Shown here: positions 1 through 5,754 of the stretch, piece by piece
How the letters are laid out: the number at the start of each line of letters is the position of its first letter
Position numbering within the stretch: the stretch's first letter is position 1
Source of the DNA: JBHIBA01 sp046758845
Lineage (GTDB): Bacteria > UBA8248 > JACPRG01 > G963555815
Assembly (NCBI GenBank): GCA_046758845.1
Contig: JBHIBA010000150.1
Span: forward strand, 1-10,544
Direction: 5' to 3'
DNA length: 10,544 nt
The notes under the pieces: generated by a model
Databases searched by the model: none
Seen by the model: the letters and a program-made list of their open reading frames with translations, nothing else
Told to the model about the DNA's origin: nothing
Made by a program: the position numbers and the translations under genes

Positions 1-9
1 TGTGTTTGC

Positions 10-189
10 CCGAATGCGCGTCTTGCTGCGCAAGGCTCCCGCATTCGGGCAACGGGCCAGCCCTTTGCGGTAGAGGGCGGCACTCTATCGCGAAACGAAA
101 GTTTTGCTGGGGGGTGTGGGGGGGCGCCTTTCAAAAAGCGCCCCCCACGACTCGGCCGGCGCGCCAGTGCCCAAAAAGCGCCCCCCGCA
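10..189 (+). repeat. Left copy of a modular hairpin-rich repeat, inverted relative to the right end
   Basis: Three blocks reappear in inverted orientation at the other end of the window. Bases 10-60 match 10494-10544 at 49 of 51 positions. The G-rich block around 97-126 matches about 10413-10442 with few differences. Bases 154-189 match 10271-10306 at 36 of 36. The outer block folds on itself, with CCGAATGCG and CGCATTCGG arms enclosing a GCAAGG-type inner stem. Bases 119-127 and 138-146 form a 9-bp GC stem, and a 15-nt direct repeat (CAAAAAGCGCCCCCC) occurs at 132 and 172. No protein was recognised here. The same modules with different spacers point to a dispersed non-coding repeat rather than simple transposon ends. 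Confidence 0.85.
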
Positions 190-264
190 CAAAACAAAAG
201 CGCGTCTTTCATAGAAAGCCCGGGTGCTTGGTAACAAAAATTCGTGTAACGTCGTAGGCGCGAT

Positions 265-296
265 CTGCGCGCGGGGTCGCGACCCCGCGGGCGCAG
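265..296. promoter_or_regulatory. Perfect palindrome with extended hairpin upstream of the UbiD gene
   Basis: Bases 270-289 are a perfect 20-bp self-complementary sequence centred on GGGTCGCGACCC. The flanking CTGCGC (265-270) and GCGCAG (291-296) can lengthen the stem with a two-base bulge. It ends about 35 bases before the ATG at 331. It could be an operator, an RNA hairpin in the leader, or part of another dispersed repeat; the sequence alone does not decide. There is no U-run, so an intrinsic terminator is unlikely. Confidence 0.5.
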
Positions 297-330
297 CCCG
301 TAGCGTAGATCAGTGAGGGAAGGCGCGCGC

Positions 331-1728
331 ATGTCGTCGAAACAGGCTTCCGAAATTCACGATCTGAGGAGCGCGCTGGATGTCCTGGAAGAGGGTGGCC
401 AGCTTCACGGGATCGACCGCCCGGTGAGCCTGGACTGCGAGCTGGCCGCTGTCGCAGTTGAGCTGGAAAACCGGGGCATGGGTGCGGCCCTGTTCACCCA
501 CCCGAAGGGCTATCAATGCGAGGGAAACGACATTGCCGTCGTGGCGGGCGTCCTGAGCCACCCGAAGCGAGCGGGGCTCGTCCTGGGGTGTGAGCCCTCT
601 GATTTGGCGACCTTTCTGATGGACGCCATGGACCGGCCGATTCCGCCGGCCGAGAGGCGGGACGCCCCTTTTCTGGAGAACGTCCTGCGGGACAAAGCCG
701 ACCTGAACCGTCTCCCCATTCCCCGCCACACGGCGAAAGACGGCGGAGAGCGGGACGGCCGCTTCATCAGCGGGGGGGTGGTATTCGCCCGAGACCCCGA
801 AACCGGCCGCGCCAACGCCTCCTTCCAACGCTTCCAGTTCCAGACCCCCCGCCGCATGGGGATCAACATCAACAACTGGCGGCATCTCTTGACCTATTAC
901 GAGAAGGCCGAGGCCCGGAACCAACCCCTTCCCATCGCCATCGCCCTGGGGTTCGACCCGGTGGTGTGCATGGCGGCGGGCATCCGGACCGAGATCGACG
1001 AGATGGAGTACGCGGGTGCGCTCCGGGGACGTCCATTGGAGGTCACGCCCGCGCCTGAGACCGGAATTCCCGTCCCCACGGGGACAGAGATCGTCATTGA
1101 GGGCGATATCCTCCCTCACCGCCGGGAGGCGGAGGGCCCGCTGGCCGAGTTCACCGGGCACTACAGCGGGATTTACCAGTGCCCCGTCTTCGAGGTGCGG
1201 GCCATTTCCCACCGGGGGGATCCCATCTTCCAGACCATCGTCCCCGCCTCCCTGGAGCACCGCTACGTGGGGAACTCCCTGCCCCGGGAGCCTGTGCTTT
1301 ATCGTTTCGCCCGGCACGTTTCCCGGGGGGTGCGAAACGTCCACCTGCCTCCTTACGGGAGCGGGTTCTTGGCGGTCATCTCCATGCGGGCGGACCACCC
1401 CGGCCAGCCCAAGAACGTGGCCCTCGCCGCCCTGACCAGCCACGTCAACATCAAGGTGGTCCTGGTGGTGGACGATGACGTGGACATCTACAATCCCCAG
1501 GAGGTGCTCTGGTGCCTGTCCACGCGGGTGGACGCCAAGCGCGACATCTTTACCGTGCCGTATGCCCAGGGGCACGAGATGGACCCCTCCGCCGAGCCTG
1601 TGGGGATCACGACGAAGGTCGGAATCGACGCAACGCTCCAAACAGACGGCCCTGGAGGCGAGCGAGAGGCATTGGAGAAGGTCTCTTATACTTCGATGGA
1701 CCTTTCGAAATACCTAGGGAATACCTAA
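331..1728 (+). CDS. UbiD-family prenylated-FMN-dependent (de)carboxylase
   Basis: The 465-residue product is full length for the UbiD family, cytosolic enzymes that reversibly decarboxylate aromatic, heteroaromatic or unsaturated acids using prenylated FMN and a divalent metal. The active-site set is visible with the spacing known from fungal Fdc1: N162, R167, H185 and E226 for cofactor and metal binding, and E268 and E273 in the EGPLAEFTGHY motif as the acid/base pair. A late VDDDVDIYNPQEVLW stretch (about 379-393) is also typical. The ATG at 331 was chosen because a GAGGGAAGG Shine-Dalgarno sequence precedes it by about 8 bases; a GTG at 313 lies within that site. The flavin prenyltransferase UbiX, needed to make the cofactor, is not in the window. 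The neighbouring amidohydrolase and carboxymuconolactone-decarboxylase remnant suggest a ring-acid degradation locus. The substrate cannot be assigned. Confidence 0.93.
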   Translation: MSSKQASEIHDLRSALDVLEEGGQLHGIDRPVSLDCELAAVAVELENRGMGAALFTHPKGYQCEGNDIAVVAGVLSHPKRAGLVLGCEPSDLATFLMDAMDRPIPPAERRDAPFLENVLRDKADLNRLPIPRHTAKDGGERDGRFISGGVVFARDPETGRANASFQRFQFQTPRRMGININNWRHLLTYYEKAEARNQPLPIAIALGFDPVVCMAAGIRTEIDEMEYAGALRGRPLEVTPAPETGIPVPTGTEIVIEGDILPHRREAEGPLAEFTGHYSGIYQCPVFEVRAISHRGDPIFQTIVPASLEHRYVGNSLPREPVLYRFARHVSRGVRNVHLPPYGSGFLAVISMRADHPGQPKNVALAALTSHVNIKVVLVVDDDVDIYNPQEVLWCLSTRVDAKRDIFTVPYAQGHEMDPSAEPVGITTKVGIDATLQTDGPGGEREALEKVSYTSMDLSKYLGNT

Positions 1729-1751
1729 AGACGGCGCCTTGAAGGTGACTC

Positions 1752-1850
1752 GTCATTCCGAGCGGAGCGGGGAATCCGCGTAGCCTCCCGAGTGCAACGG
1801 GGATCTTCTGAGACCCTTCGCGCGAGTCGGTGATTCTCGCTCAGGTTGAC
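1752..1850. repeat. Dispersed REP/MITE-like element in the gap between two genes
   Basis: The element opens with GTCATTCCGAGCGGAGCGGGG, contains ATCTTCTGAGACCCTTCGC and closes with CGCTCAGGTTGAC. The two 13-base ends pair imperfectly (10 of 13). From memory, this 'GTCATTCCGAGCG...CGCTCAGGATGAC' layout is a hairpin repeat seen between genes in many environmental bacterial genomes; I could not search to confirm. Its right edge supplies a TTGACA at 1846-1851, which could act as a -35 box for the amidohydrolase, although no good -10 box follows at the right distance. Confidence 0.6.
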
Positions 1851-1907
1851 AACGCAGTCATGCTCTTTTGATTCATTCAGTACAACTCTCAGCTCTCGGA
1901 GATCATC

Positions 1908-3257
1908 ATGGAAGCCGTTGACCTTTTGATCCGTGACGGGGTTCTCGTCACCCTGGATGGTGAGGACCGGAGCTTCCGCGGCTCCGTTGCGGTCCGGGGA
2001 GGCCGGATCGTCGCGGTGGGAAAGACCGAGGAACTCGAAGCCACTTATCAGCCCGCGCGTCGGCTATCGGCCGGCGAGCGCATCGTCCTGCCCGGCCTCA
2101 TCGACATGCACAACCACCTGCGGGACCTGACCCCCGGCCTGCCCGTCGGACGGGGCCTCAAGCTGGACGGGTATCTGCGCGCCATGTGGGCGATGCAGCA
2201 ATATCTCACGGAGGATGACTACTATTGGGGGGCGATGCTGGGCGCCATCCGGCTCCTCAAATCCGGCGTCACCTCCGTCGTGGACCACTGCTACCCCTTC
2301 CACCTGCCGGGCTTGGAGGAGGCGACCCTCGGGGCCTTTGGCGACGTCGGGATACGGGGTTATCTGGCCCGGGGGATCATGACCAAGCCCTTTGAGCCCA
2401 TCTGCGAGACGCGCCGGGCGGCCTTTGACCGGATTCGCCGGCTGGTCGGGGAGGCGGGCGTCCCCCCCGAGCGGCTTTTTGTCGCCCCCGTGTCTTTCCG
2501 CCAGGCGGACCCGGAGGACTACCGGGCCTCTCGGGAGCTTGCGGACGAGCTGGGCCTTCGGACCTACACGCACATCGCGGAGACCAGGCAGGAGGTCGAA
2601 GGCATCCTGAAAGAGAACGGCAAGCGGCCCATCCACTTCCTTCACGACCTGGGGTTTTCCGGTCCGGGCACGGTGCTGGTCCACTGCGTCTTGCTCGACG
2701 ACTCGGAGATCGAGCGTCTGGCGGAGACCCGGACCACCGTCGTCCACTGCCCCTCTAACCACATGAAGCTGGCCAAAGGAATCACGCGCGTTCCCGATTT
2801 GTTGAAGGCAGGGGTGAACCTGACACTGGGCGTAGACCTCATGGAAAATCTCTGGATAGAGATGCGCAACGAGCTTCAGCTCCAGAGCATCGCCAACAGC
2901 AACCCGGCGGCCGTCCCCCAGAAGACCCCCCTGCACATGGCGACGCGCAACGCGGCGAGGGCCCTGGGGATGGATGGGGAGTTGGGCGTCCTGGCGCCCG
3001 GGGCTGTGGCCGACATCATCCTGGTGGACATCGGGGGCGCCTCCGCGCGCCCCTTCATCGACGCGGTGCATCACCTCCTCTGGCGGACGGAGGCGGCGGA
3101 CGTGAAGACCGTCCTGGTGGACGGGAAGGTCGTCGTGGAGGACGGCGCGCTTCAGACCGTGGACGAGGCCGAGGCCCTAGACCGCATCGAGAAGGCCTCC
3201 CATGCCTACATCCGCCGCGCCGGCAAAGAAGACCTAATCCCGGAGTATGCCCGGTAG
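1908..3257 (+). CDS. Metal-dependent amidohydrolase (deaminase/chlorohydrolase-like TIM barrel)
   Basis: This 449-residue protein is full length for the amidohydrolase superfamily branch that includes SAH/MTA deaminases, SsnA, TrzN and AtzB. A small N-terminal beta-sandwich (about 1-60, 'LLIRDGVLVTLDGED') leads into the barrel. The mononuclear metal set is present: H68 and H70 in GLIDMHNH, H222 with E225 in THIAET, H259 in VHC, H280 in HCPSNHMKLAKG, and D310 in LGVDLMEN. The C-terminal part (365-412, ADIILVD to VLVDGKVV) closes the sandwich. It probably hydrolyses a ring C-N or similar bond, but the substrate is unknown; D310 is followed by LMENLW rather than the usual GAASNN, so specificity may be unusual. 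A GGAG site at 1898-1901 precedes the ATG. It shares strand and likely pathway with the UbiD gene. Its C-terminal tail recurs as a gene fragment at 4210-4341. Confidence 0.92.
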   Translation: MEAVDLLIRDGVLVTLDGEDRSFRGSVAVRGGRIVAVGKTEELEATYQPARRLSAGERIVLPGLIDMHNHLRDLTPGLPVGRGLKLDGYLRAMWAMQQYLTEDDYYWGAMLGAIRLLKSGVTSVVDHCYPFHLPGLEEATLGAFGDVGIRGYLARGIMTKPFEPICETRRAAFDRIRRLVGEAGVPPERLFVAPVSFRQADPEDYRASRELADELGLRTYTHIAETRQEVEGILKENGKRPIHFLHDLGFSGPGTVLVHCVLLDDSEIERLAETRTTVVHCPSNHMKLAKGITRVPDLLKAGVNLTLGVDLMENLWIEMRNELQLQSIANSNPAAVPQKTPLHMATRNAARALGMDGELGVLAPGAVADIILVDIGGASARPFIDAVHHLLWRTEAADVKTVLVDGKVVVEDGALQTVDEAEALDRIEKASHAYIRRAGKEDLIPEYAR

Positions 3258-3259
3258 GC

Positions 3260-3606
3260 ATGGAAATCCCCATTTATCAAGCGCCGGTTTGAACAGTTTT
3301 CTCCCCACATGGGGCGCGTCTTTGAGGGCGTCCGGAAGTGGTTTGGGCTTCCCCTTGTACCGGCGAGGAACCGGGTCGTGCCCGACTACGGGGAATTTCA
3401 GGCCGGATTCAGCCGGCGCGGAGGAGGGACGATGAAACCGGGCGTCCCGCCCCCGGCAGACGAAGGAGCTCCTTGCGGTGGCGGCCGTCAACGTCTGCGA
3501 GTACGGAATCGCCGGCCACACTGCGGCTGGGAAGCTGCGGGAGGTGAACGACGACGAGGTCTGGTATGAGTCGGCCTATGTGATTGGAAGCATGTCTACA
3601 CACTTT
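3260..3606 (+). pseudogene. Frameshifted, 3'-truncated carboxymuconolactone decarboxylase/AhpD-like gene
   Basis: Two reading frames together give one coherent protein of the carboxymuconolactone decarboxylase/AhpD superfamily, small helical proteins acting as decarboxylases or thiol peroxidases. The first frame carries FEGVRKWFG, then DYGEFQAGF and MKPGV (3432-3446). The second continues with RQTKELLAVAAVNVCEYGIA and HTAAGKLREVNDDEVW, through YVIGSMSTHF. Removing one C from the run at 3446-3454 joins them. Near the start, ATG GAA at 3260 needs one A removed (around 3263-3266) to read into SPFIKRRFE. The active-site C-x-x-C is CEYG here, lacking the second cysteine. Family similarity fades near 3606, where the opposite-strand gene at 3576 overlaps. 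The start lies 3 bases after the amidohydrolase stop, so the two were probably one transcript. Homopolymer indels could also be sequencing errors; the lost 3' end and cysteine favour real decay. Confidence 0.75.
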
Positions 3607-3908
3607 TCAGCGACCTTGCTGTCGGGCTTCCCTTCGCCAGGCATTGTCGCCCAACCCTGTTTTTCCACGTAGTCACGTCTCTTCCAGGCATCTTCTTTTT
3701 TCAATTCTTTGAGCTTCTGAACTTTCTCCGGATCCTGGTTAAACTGCTCGACACAAATCGGCGCCAAGCGGTCAACGACGGCCTCTTTGACCATTTCCTG
3801 GGCAGCACTCCCCGTAACCCATCCACCCCAAGCGAAGCCGACGATGGCCAATACAATTGCACCACCAACAGCACCCCACAAACCTGGCTTGATGTTCGCC
3901 CACTTCAT
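3576..3908 (-). CDS. Small membrane-anchored protein of unknown function
   Basis: The 110-residue product has one N-terminal membrane segment (about residues 9-32, GLWGAVGGAIVLAIVGFAWGG) and a charged soluble part that probably faces the periplasm. It has two cysteines (C52 in ICVEQF and C103 in EKCVDM) that could pair. The pattern 'APICVEQFNQDPEK ... YVEKQGWATMPGE' resembles an uncharacterised short protein I recall from many Proteobacteria; no function is known to me. A strong ACCTCCTC complement at 3916-3923, 7 bases before the ATG, fixes the start. It runs against its neighbours, and its last codons overlap the 3' edge of the carboxymuconolactone decarboxylase remnant, so it probably arrived by insertion or recombination. 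Confidence 0.8.
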   Translation of the reverse strand: MKWANIKPGLWGAVGGAIVLAIVGFAWGGWVTGSAAQEMVKEAVVDRLAPICVEQFNQDPEKVQKLKELKKEDAWKRRDYVEKQGWATMPGEGKPDSKVAEKCVDMLPIT

Positions 3909-4033
3909 GCTGGATACCTCCTCGAAACGGCAACTTCCCGTTTCAAATCCGGTAGAACTGCGCTCGACCCGTTATTGTCGCCTGGATGCATCAGACTCCC
4001 ATCCAGCGGGCAAGTCAAGCGGCTCGGACGCAT
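3905..4033 (-). CDS. Possible 42-residue leader ORF coupled to the small membrane protein
   Basis: An AAGGAG site (4039-4044 on the + strand as CTCCTT) stands 5 bases before an ATG at 4031-4033. The frame runs 42 codons and stops in an ATGA overlap with the start of the membrane protein, which suggests translational coupling. The peptide (beginning MRPSRLTCPLDGSL) has no recognised domain or membrane segment. It could be a regulatory leader peptide or chance. The rest of the gap, 4034-4209, shows no gene, RNA or terminator that I can support. Confidence 0.3.
   Translation of the reverse strand: MRPSRLTCPLDGSLMHPGDNNGSSAVLPDLKREVAVSRRYPA
3924..3944 (-). promoter_or_regulatory. Stem-loop just upstream of the ribosome binding site of the 110-residue gene
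   Basis: GAAACGG (3924-3930) and CCGTTTC (3938-3944) are perfect 7-bp arms around a 7-base loop. The stem abuts the Shine-Dalgarno sequence of the downstream gene and lies inside the leader ORF. Ribosomes translating the leader would melt it, so it could modulate translation. This role is inferred only from position. Confidence 0.4.
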
Positions 4034-4209
4034 TTGAACTCCTTCCAATGGCCCCGTCAAGAGCCCCTCGAAGCCCACACGAGTGCGGGTTGACCGCCAT
4101 CGGCCATGGACAACACGCTTTTTTCCCTTTCGGTGACCCTTTCAAGCCGGGCAACCTGTGAAGGAATATTCGCCGTTTTCCTTCCCCCGGACTAGGCAGG
4201 GAGCCGTTA

Positions 4210-4341
4210 GACGGGCACGGGGCGCAGTCGGCTAATCCGGTCCAGGATGAAGGCGAGACGCTGGATCGCATCGAGGCGGCCGTCCGGGCCTACATCCGCC
4301 GCGCTGGCAAAGGAGACCTGATTCCCGATTACGCTGGGTAA
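4210..4341 (+). pseudogene. Orphan C-terminal tail of a second amidohydrolase
   Basis: Read from 4210 to the TAA at 4339-4341, the frame ends in TLDRIEAAVRAYIRRAGKG then DLIPDYAG. This aligns with the last 33 residues of the intact amidohydrolase at 1908-3257 (LDRIEKASHAYIRRAGKE, then DLIPEYAR), with 23 identities and no gaps. Similarity upstream of about 4240 is weak. The catalytic barrel is missing, so the piece cannot be active. It is a diverged paralogue rather than a recent copy, and indicates an old tandem amidohydrolase whose 5' part was replaced by the sequence now at about 3600-4210. Confidence 0.8.
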
Positions 4342-4737
4342 TCAGGCGTGAAAGGATTGATTTTCGCCCCACTTTTGTATATATTTCGCTATATGGGCGT
4401 ACGGAAATTGCCGTTTAGGAAGCGCGGTGAGGGCGCGAAATTCGCCGCTGCGTTCCAATTTAGCTTTACACGGGCGGGCGCTCTCTGGCATATTCGCTGT
4501 CCAGGGCCTCCAGCACAGCAGCATTGCGGGATTTCAGGCCTATCGAGAACTGGACAAAGCGTTCAGTCGAACTGCTTTGTGGAGCAGAGCTCTTAGTTTC
4601 TCTCTTCACTCTGTCACCTCGGCAAGCATACCTGAAAAGCCTGGAGCGACTCGTAGGGCGAGCTATCCAAAAATCTTTTATGGTCTTGTTCGGTCCGTCG
4701 AGTACAGGCAGCGCAAGCTCTGGAAGCCTCTCCGCCA
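4342..4737. other. Unresolved stretch without a convincing gene
   Basis: These 396 bases follow the amidohydrolase remnant and begin with the putative promoter. Several overlapping frames are open on both strands (for example 4466-4771 on the - strand, ending in RNAAVLEALDSEYARERPPV), and none has a recognisable domain or a good ribosome binding site. No stable RNA fold or repeat was found by eye. The stretch may hold remnants of displaced genes. Confidence 0.5.
4357..4385 (+). promoter_or_regulatory. Putative sigma-70 type promoter
   Basis: TTGATT (4357-4362) and TATATT (4380-4385) are separated by exactly 17 bases in a locally AT-rich stretch just after the amidohydrolase remnant. It faces the membrane-protein gene at 4738, but about 350 bases lie between them. 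It could serve that gene, a short ORF in between, or an unannotated transcript. Confidence 0.4.
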
Positions 4738-4745
4738 ATGAGTAA
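4524..4745 (+). CDS. Doubtful 73-residue ORF overlapping the start of the next gene
   Basis: A TTG-initiated frame encodes RDFRPIENWTKRSVELLCGA and an amphipathic middle (SPRQAYLKSLERLVG), then stops at 4743-4745, overlapping the ATG at 4738 by 8 bases. That overlap would fit coupling to the membrane-protein gene. There is no Shine-Dalgarno sequence, the start codon is weak, and an antisense frame competes over the same bases. I do not recognise the protein. Confidence 0.2.
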   Translation: MRDFRPIENWTKRSVELLCGAELLVSLFTLSPRQAYLKSLERLVGRAIQKSFMVLFGPSSTGSASSGSLSANE

Positions 4746-5184
4746 GAACACCGTCGAAAACGACCAGCCAAGCAAACTTTTCTGGTGGAACAAGGTGTTT
4801 TCTTGGATGACCCGTCTCTTTCGCGATCATGAAGAAACGTTTCCTCCGAAGCTCACTTGCTGGAACATGGTGGGGCTTTGGATCAGCTCTCTATCTATCG
4901 CCGCTGCCTTGCTTTTGGCGGTGAATCAGATGTTTTCCCCAACCCCTCGAATCGCTCCATCCTGCACTTGCTGGGCCTATGTCAGTTTTGCGGTTTTGCT
5001 CGCCGGACTATTTTTCGACCGCTTCCTTCGCCACAAGAGTGTGTTCCACAGGGCACGCCGTGAGGATCGGAGCGAGGTTGAGGCATTGATTGTAGAAGCT
5101 CGCAACGTCGAACCTCGCGACGCAAGAATCGAAGGATATAGGTCTTTCCATCCTTTGGGCAGTCGGCGCAGGTTTCTCCTTTGA
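4738..5184 (+). CDS. Unrecognised membrane protein with two transmembrane helices
   Basis: The 148-residue product starts with a polar, tryptophan-containing region (1-40). Two hydrophobic segments follow, at about 41-65 (MVGLWISSLSIAAALLLAV) and 78-98 (CWAYVSFAVLLAGLFFDRFL), then a basic, charged tail of about 50 residues that would be cytosolic if both ends are inside. No family was recognised. The ribosome binding site is weak (GGAAG near 4721-4725), so coupling to an upstream ORF is possible. Codon use is less GC-biased than in the flanking operons, as in the rest of this middle part. A frame on the opposite strand (4982-5275) covers its 3' half and cannot be fully excluded. The reading is favoured by its membrane topology, not by homology. 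Confidence 0.55.
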   Translation: MSKNTVENDQPSKLFWWNKVFSWMTRLFRDHEETFPPKLTCWNMVGLWISSLSIAAALLLAVNQMFSPTPRIAPSCTCWAYVSFAVLLAGLFFDRFLRHKSVFHRARREDRSEVEALIVEARNVEPRDARIEGYRSFHPLGSRRRFLL

Positions 5185-5213
5185 GAAACTTTTTGAGCGA
5201 ATGCGCAGCTCGC

Positions 5214-5241
5214 TTGAAGGGAAAGCTTAGTTGGGTATGAA
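5214..5241 (+). promoter_or_regulatory. Candidate promoter of the AdoMetDC-like/DUF3326 operon
   Basis: TTGAAG (5214-5219) and TATGAA (5236-5241) are spaced by 16 bases, each matching four of six consensus bases. The start of transcription would lie about 65 bases before the ATG at 5313. No riboswitch fold was noticed in the leader. Confidence 0.33.
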
Positions 5242-5312
5242 AAGATCTGCGGTTCGAAGGCGAGGCGGCAATCACAGGTTAGACTGGGCGTGAGCGATGT
5301 TGGAGGAGGATA

Positions 5313-5729
5313 ATGGAGCATGAGTCGAATAAGATTGGGGAAGTGGGTCTAGACGAGGCGATACCCTATGGGTTCGAGTTGATCCTGGATTTGCATGATT
5401 GCAACCCGACAAAGTTTACTCGCGAGGACCTGGACCTCTACTTCACCAGATTGTGCGACTTAATTGACATGGAAAAATGTGAGGTCCACTTCTGGGATGA
5501 TGAAGGGGTTCCGCCTGAACAACGACAAACGTCGCCTCATACGAAGGGCACTTCGGCGGTATGTTTTATCCTGACCAGCAGTATAGTGGTCCATACCCTG
5601 GATGATCTGAAAGCCGTCTATGTGAACATCTTTTCCTGTAAAGAGTTTGATCCGGCAGTGGCGATGAAGTTCACTGAGGAATGGTTTGAGGCGGGTTCGT
5701 GCAAGCCCACGTTCATCAAGCGCCTTTGA
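5313..5729 (+). CDS. Divergent pyruvoyl-dependent S-adenosylmethionine decarboxylase homologue
   Basis: The 138-residue protein has the layout of the prokaryotic AdoMet decarboxylase proenzyme (SpeD family). Such proteins cleave themselves to make a pyruvoyl group and feed decarboxylated AdoMet into spermidine synthesis in the cytosol. Against the Thermotoga enzyme, S81, S89, H94 and C109 match Ser55, Ser63 (pyruvoyl precursor), His68 and Cys83 with identical spacing, in TKGTSAV, LTSSIVVHT and IFSCKEF. Cleavage is predicted between T88 and S89, giving chains of 88 and 50 residues. The residue before the cleavage serine is Thr rather than the usual Glu, and the one after is Ser rather than His, so the substrate may differ; some SpeD homologues are known to have become ornithine or arginine decarboxylases. 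A GGAGGAGGA site fixes the ATG. The DUF3326 gene starts 25 bases after its stop. No spermidine synthase is nearby. Confidence 0.85.
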   Translation: MEHESNKIGEVGLDEAIPYGFELILDLHDCNPTKFTREDLDLYFTRLCDLIDMEKCEVHFWDDEGVPPEQRQTSPHTKGTSAVCFILTSSIVVHTLDDLKAVYVNIFSCKEFDPAVAMKFTEEWFEAGSCKPTFIKRL

Positions 5730-5754
5730 TGAATTCGAAGAGAGGGGGATAAGC

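Noticed and set aside
117..186. The twin CAAAAAGCGCCCCCC copies as the start of a CRISPR array
   Set aside because: There are only two copies, 40 bases apart, one being part of the conserved end module; no spacers of regular length and no cas genes.
310..1641. A 443-codon open frame antisense to the UbiD gene
   Set aside because: It is a shadow of a GC-rich gene. The + strand frame holds every UbiD catalytic residue, while the antisense product has no domain.
2064..3074. A 336-codon open frame antisense to the amidohydrolase
   Set aside because: Same reason: high-GC codon use keeps the antisense frame open, and the sense frame carries the full metal-binding set.
4466..4771. A 101-codon - strand frame in the unresolved stretch
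   Set aside because: It overlaps the start of the better supported membrane protein, shows no domain and has no good ribosome binding site; kept only as a possibility.
4982..5275. A 97-codon - strand frame opposite the two-helix membrane protein
   Set aside because: It contains a protein-like KGETCADCPKDGKTY segment, but the + strand frame has two convincing membrane helices and a start coupled to upstream sequence; not decisive.
5686..5754. Longer N-terminus for the DUF3326 protein
   Set aside because: It would begin inside the AdoMetDC-like gene without a ribosome binding site, whereas GTG 5755 has an ideal one.
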